The notes under the pieces are model-generated. The model saw only the letters and a list, made by a program, of their open reading frames with translations. It was not told the origin of the DNA and did not search any database. Positions 61,363 through 64,000 of a stretch of DNA of 64,000 bases are shown here, in pieces (the first letter of the stretch is position 1; the number at the start of each line of letters is the position of its first letter). The position numbers and the translations under genes are program-made. The DNA is from an uncultured Methanomassiliicoccus sp. (GTDB taxonomy: Archaea > Thermoplasmatota > Thermoplasmata > Methanomassiliicoccales > Methanomassiliicoccaceae), in contig CALUEU010000003.1 in assembly GCA_944319735.1 (NCBI GenBank), forward strand, positions 62,001 through 126,000, given 5' to 3'.

Positions 61363-61774
61363 CGCAATTGGTGATATTCATTTTCATTTATTTATTATCG
61401 ATGATGCATTCTATCTTTCTTCACAAATGTTATGACATAATCAGGCAAAACTATAATATGCTAGTACTAGACTGTAAAATAAGTTCATCTAGATTCTCTC
61501 CGTCCTCCTTTCGGAGGACTCTTTTTATCTTTACTTTTTTATTGCGATCACTTAAGAGATCGTTACATTTGTAATAATCACACTATTTTTATTATGGTTC
61601 TAAACATTTTTGAATTTAGAATATTATACAAATTAAGTTTTAATCATAGATATGTCCTATGATATCTTACCAAATATGAATCAGCATTAATTGATTAAAG
61701 TACAATATCTGCAACATTACCATCTGCCATGTTTTAGCTAAAGATGGATATATTGAGTTAACATTGGTGTAACT
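61363..61774. other. Intergenic region with terminator-like hairpin and palindromes
   Basis: 412 AT-rich bases without a gene. Contents: CTAGTACTAG palindrome (61461-61470) after a TATA-like CTATAATATG (61451); a hairpin GTCCTCC TTTC GGAGGAC (61502-61519) followed by TCTTTTTATC; an 18-base near-palindrome CGATCACTTAAGAGATCG (61545-61562); ATCATAG/CTATGAT (61643-61649 with 61657-61663); TATA-like GGATATATTG at 61744 for the next gene. Confidence 0.5.
61502..61528 (+). terminator. Terminator-like hairpin with no upstream gene
   Basis: GTCCTCC TTTC GGAGGAC then TCTTTTTAT. It could end a short RNA started at about 61478 from the TATA-like element at 61451, or be a remnant. Confidence 0.5.
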
Positions 61775-62758
61775 ATGTCCGACTTGCCTGAGTATATTGA
61801 ATCGTTAATGTCTGAATGCATAGGATGCGGGTTATGTGATGAAGCATGCCCGTCTTATAATCATGGAGGGTGCAGCCCCCAGAGTGTAATGAATGGAGAA
61901 GACGGAAATGTAACTCTCTGTATCGGCTGTGGCAGATGTTCCAGTGTATGTTCAAGTACAAACCCGTTTAAAGTTATGATGTATATGAACTGCAAGGAAT
62001 CAAATGCAAAGATTCCAGATGCATTCTATGAAACAGGATATGTTATGCAGGCAGGCAATCATCCCTCACGTACTGAACTTCCTTATATTCCAACTGGTGA
62101 TGATGCGTATTTAATGGCAGGATGTACTGTAGAATGCAAGCTTCCTTTTTTGAAGTATGCAACCGGCATAGCAATGGATGCTATTGGAATCAAACACTCG
62201 GAGCTTCCTAACTCTACATGCTGCACGTTCCCAGTGCCTTTTAGGAGTTTATCTGATTCTGAAAGGGATGAATACAAGATCAAAATGGGAGATCAGGCAA
62301 AAGACAGAGAGATCATAACGATCTGCCCAGGATGTGCAGACGAGCTTAAAAATTCAGGAGTCAATGCGAGGCATATTACAAAACTTCTTTATGAGAATAA
62401 AGACAAAATTTCAGAATTACCCGGAGTCTCGTTAAAGGTGGCTTTAGAACCTGGATGCGCTCTTGAATACTTTACAAAAGAATTTGAAGATATTGTTCGT
62501 GCAACTGGAGCTACACCCATTGGTAATAAAATCGGCTGCTGTGGTAAATCTATCAAAGGGGTTTCAAATCAGCTTATGATTGAAAGACAAGCTGAGATCA
62601 AAGGTGCAGATGCAGTAATAGTCGGATGTCCGTTTTGTACATTTAAATACGACAGTACTGTCAATGGTGTTCCAGTACTTCACATCTCAGAGCTTATTGC
62701 ATTAGCAGCTGGTAATTCATCAACTCAGAAATATCATCGTCTAAATGTAAAATTTTAA
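61775..62758 (+). CDS. HdrD-like protein (HdrC-HdrB fusion)
   Basis: 327 residues. An HdrC-type ferredoxin part with CIGCGLCDEACP near residue 15 and CIGCGRCSSVCSSTNP near 50-65 is joined to an HdrB-type part carrying two CCG domains: C117-type ...CC (STCC near 147) ...CPGC near 189, and PGCALEY near 230 ...GCCGKS near 255 ...CPFC near 290. These motifs bind the non-cubane [4Fe-4S] clusters that reduce the CoM-S-S-CoB disulfide. It is shorter than classical HdrD (about 400) and has no HdrE neighbour, so its partner is unknown; HdrA or a ferredoxin could supply electrons. GGTG precedes the ATG. Confidence 0.82.
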   Translation: MSDLPEYIESLMSECIGCGLCDEACPSYNHGGCSPQSVMNGEDGNVTLCIGCGRCSSVCSSTNPFKVMMYMNCKESNAKIPDAFYETGYVMQAGNHPSRTELPYIPTGDDAYLMAGCTVECKLPFLKYATGIAMDAIGIKHSELPNSTCCTFPVPFRSLSDSERDEYKIKMGDQAKDREIITICPGCADELKNSGVNARHITKLLYENKDKISELPGVSLKVALEPGCALEYFTKEFEDIVRATGATPIGNKIGCCGKSIKGVSNQLMIERQAEIKGADAVIVGCPFCTFKYDSTVNGVPVLHISELIALAAGNSSTQKYHRLNVKF

Positions 62759-62946
62759 TTTGTGAAATTTGCATGGACTTACATCAGAAATGTGGTGTAA
62801 GTTATGTATTTTTTTACTGTATTTAAAAAAATTATCATTTATATCTCTCTGACATTTTTGAAATAATGTCAAGCTTAATTATTATAAAAACTAAAAAAAT
62901 AGTTTGATAAGTGATTTATTACTTATCACAATAAAATAGAAACATC

Positions 62947-63699
62947 TCAGTGGCATGTATGGCTGCCGCAGCTGTGAGTTTCTTCATTAGAACCGTGATG
63001 ATTGCAGTGCACATCGGGATTATATCCTAAAGTACCAGAAAGCAATGCTCTGACTGCTTCGTCTGCATCTCCGCTGACACCGCCATATAATTTAATGCCT
63101 GCACTTGATAAAGCGTTCTGTGCACCGCCGCCTATACCGCCACAGATCAGAACATCTACCTGATTATCTTTTAAAAATACAGCTAATGCGCCGTGGCCTG
63201 GTCCGTCGTTACTTATAACCTTCTCTTCAACTATCTTTCCGTCCTGTGTATCATAGATCTTGAACTGTTCTGTGTGTCCAAAATGCTGGAATATTTTTCC
63301 GTTTTCATAAGTAACTGCAATTCTCATACGATCTGCTCCTTTTCTTTGTAAGGTTTCACATTCTGACCTGATTTTTCTGCAGCATTTCTTATAGCAGCAT
63401 TCAGAAGATCCGTTGCAGATGTGATAGTTGCCTCCTGTGATCACAAGAGATTTTCCATTGACAATACTGTCTGCAATCTTGTATCTGGCAGTTTCATATA
63501 TTTCTGTGATCGTTGTTCTAGAGACACCCATCAGCTCTGCACATTGGCTATGGGTCTTTTTTTCAAGATCTATCAGGCGGATAACTTCATACTCATCAAC
63601 TGCCAATGCGATCTGCTCTCCGCAGGATATGCCGTCTGGAATGAATCTGTCATATGCTGGTTCTTTGCATATCCTTCTGCAGCGTGTAGGTCTTGCCGT
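62947..63699 (-). CDS. DUF134 HTH - NifX-like domain fusion with apparent ACG start
   Basis: 250 residues if it starts at ACG (63697-63699). DUF134 domain first: ARPTRCRRICKEPAYDRF, PDGISCGEQIALAVDEYEVIRL, then an HTH (HSQCAELMGVSRTTITEIYETARYKI). A Cys cluster (CNGSSECCYKKCCRKI, about 95-112) links to a NifB/NifX cofactor-binding domain (FQHFGHTEQFKIYDTQDGKI, then VLICGGIGGGAQNAL), and the end is His/Cys-rich. In frame there is no ATG, GTG or TTG between a stop and the ACG; TTG at 63606 would cut the DUF134 domain. GAGGTG stands five bases before the ACG. Probably a metal- or Fe-S-sensing regulator. Confidence 0.75.
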   Translation of the reverse strand, partial: TARPTRCRRICKEPAYDRFIPDGISCGEQIALAVDEYEVIRLIDLEKKTHSQCAELMGVSRTTITEIYETARYKIADSIVNGKSLVITGGNYHICNGSSECCYKKCCRKIRSECETLQRKGADRMRIAVTYENGKIFQHFGHTEQFKIYDTQDGKIVEEKVISNDGPGHGALAVFLKDNQVDVLICGGIGGGAQNALSSAGIKLYGGVSGDADEAVRALLSGTLGYNPDVHCNHHGSNEETHSCGSHTCH

Positions 63700-63717
63700 G
63701 AATACACCTCTTTTTAG

Positions 63718-63737
63718 TTTCCGACATATGTCGGAAA
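63718..63737. promoter_or_regulatory. 20-base perfect palindrome, likely operator
   Basis: TTTCCGACATATGTCGGAAA. It lies between a TATA-like GATATATTT (63735-63743, minus strand) and the Shine-Dalgarno of the DUF134-NifX gene, where a bound repressor would block transcription. The gene's own HTH may bind it (autoregulation, inference). Confidence 0.6.
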
Positions 63738-63859
63738 TATATCATATTTGCGGCTGTATTGCAGACATTGAGTATTTTTATACTAATAAGATGCAACAAA
63801 AATGGATATTTACACTTTCAAAAACACACGATTTGCATGATTTACAATAACGCATATCA

Positions 63860-63885
63860 AAAATGGTGGATTAGAAAATGGTGGG
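63860..63885. repeat. Direct repeat of the tRNA-Pro 3' end
   Basis: AAAATGGTGG occurs at 63860-63869 and again at 63876-63885, where it covers the 3' end of tRNA-Pro. It may be a short duplicated tRNA end, as left by past integration, or chance. Confidence 0.3.
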
Positions 63886-63956
63886 TCTGCCCGAATTCGA
63901 ATCGGGGTCTCGAACTCCCAAAGCTCGAAGGATGGACCAAGCTACCCCACAGACCC
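63882..63956 (-). tRNA. tRNA-Pro (anticodon TGG) with encoded CCA
   Basis: On the minus strand: GGGTCTG acceptor stem (63950-63956) pairs with CAGACCC (63883-63889), discriminator A (63882) and CCA directly after it (63879-63881). Anticodon stem CGAGC/GTTCG encloses TTTGGGA (anticodon TGG at 63918-63920). TTCGAAT T-loop is present. The tRNA reads proline CCN codons. Confidence 0.95.
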
Positions 63957-64000
63957 TGTGTTGAGACCTGAGATAACGAACTTATCAATAAACTTTGCGT

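Noticed and set aside
1-64000. Pyrrolysine genes or in-frame TAG codons in methylamine methyltransferases
   Set aside because: No pyl gene or MtmB/MtbB/MttB-type gene could be found in the window; the TAG pattern is only indirect evidence.
1-64000. CRISPR arrays, insertion sequences, prophage or integrase
   Set aside because: No regularly spaced repeats, transposase or integrase motifs seen on either strand.

Overview
The window is a 64-kb stretch of a methanogenic archaeon, most likely of the order Methanomassiliicoccales (class Thermoplasmata). Supporting evidence: a cytosolic hdrA-mvhDGA cluster (H2-driven heterodisulfide reduction) without a methyl-H4MPT pathway in view, methanogenesis marker protein 8, DUF1638 and uroporphyrinogen-decarboxylase-like methyltransferase genes, a proteasome alpha subunit very like that of Thermoplasma, aIF2-beta fused to a TRAM domain, and near absence of TAG stops (1 of 60 genes), as expected of a pyrrolysine-using lineage. 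No mobile element, CRISPR array or rRNA was found. The family or species cannot be fixed from sequence alone.

Layout. 1-3455 (minus): the archaeal RNA-processing/protein-turnover superoperon rnp2 (Pop5) - psmA - sdo1 (SBDS) - rrp4 - rrp41 - rrp42 (partial). 3456-4017: a long leader with several inverted repeats and a possible pairing switch. 4018-10059: hdrA (double-module) - mvhD - mvhG - mvhA. 10184-16723: metallophosphoesterases, Nnr, a DUF211/VIT-like pair, a Sel1-repeat protein and DUF1638. 16947-20371: S8e, SRP19, two GNATs, a flavin-type oxidase, aIF2-beta-TRAM. 20470-24562: nitrilase, tRNA-Ser, ACT protein - homoserine dehydrogenase - citramalate synthase (threonine/isoleucine precursors). 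24598-31571: MFS exporter, marker protein 8, a URO-D-type methyltransferase plus a small CxxC protein, a tetraether-synthase-like radical SAM protein, a zinc ribbon and a GNAT. 31667-39571: a 1110-residue MEDS-PAS-coil-PAS-receiver sensor that lost its kinase, a phenylacetate-CoA-ligase-like enzyme, a winged-helix regulator, VOC protein, isocitrate dehydrogenase. 39651-43179: an oxygen-defence group (rubrerythrin, desulfoferrodoxin) next to an unusual FAD-less HdrA-MvhD fusion, and an RmlD-like reductase. 43276-51765: MFS transporter, methyltransferase, IscA-like protein, Hef-type helicase, DNA ligase, RNA polymerase subunit L, TruD. 51768-64000: a 1499-residue TPR/zinc protein, a lipoprotein-like surface protein, tRNA-Gly, an M50 protease, a four-hairpin candidate RNA, an ATPase fragment, a fused HdrC-HdrB (HdrD-like) protein, a DUF134-NifX fusion with a palindromic operator, and tRNA-Pro.

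How it fits together. The hydrogenase MvhADG passes electrons to HdrA, which in this group bifurcates them to ferredoxin and CoM-S-S-CoB; the HdrD-like protein and the FAD-less HdrA-MvhD fusion look like further parts of the same electron network, the latter beside oxygen-detoxifying enzymes. The most noteworthy items for follow-up are the hdrA leader, the FAD-less HdrA-MvhD fusion, two genes that appear to start with ACG behind good Shine-Dalgarno sequences, the four-hairpin RNA at 60.46-60.59 kb, and the URO-D/CxxC gene pair with its own strong promoter. All function names are from reading protein motifs; no database search was run.
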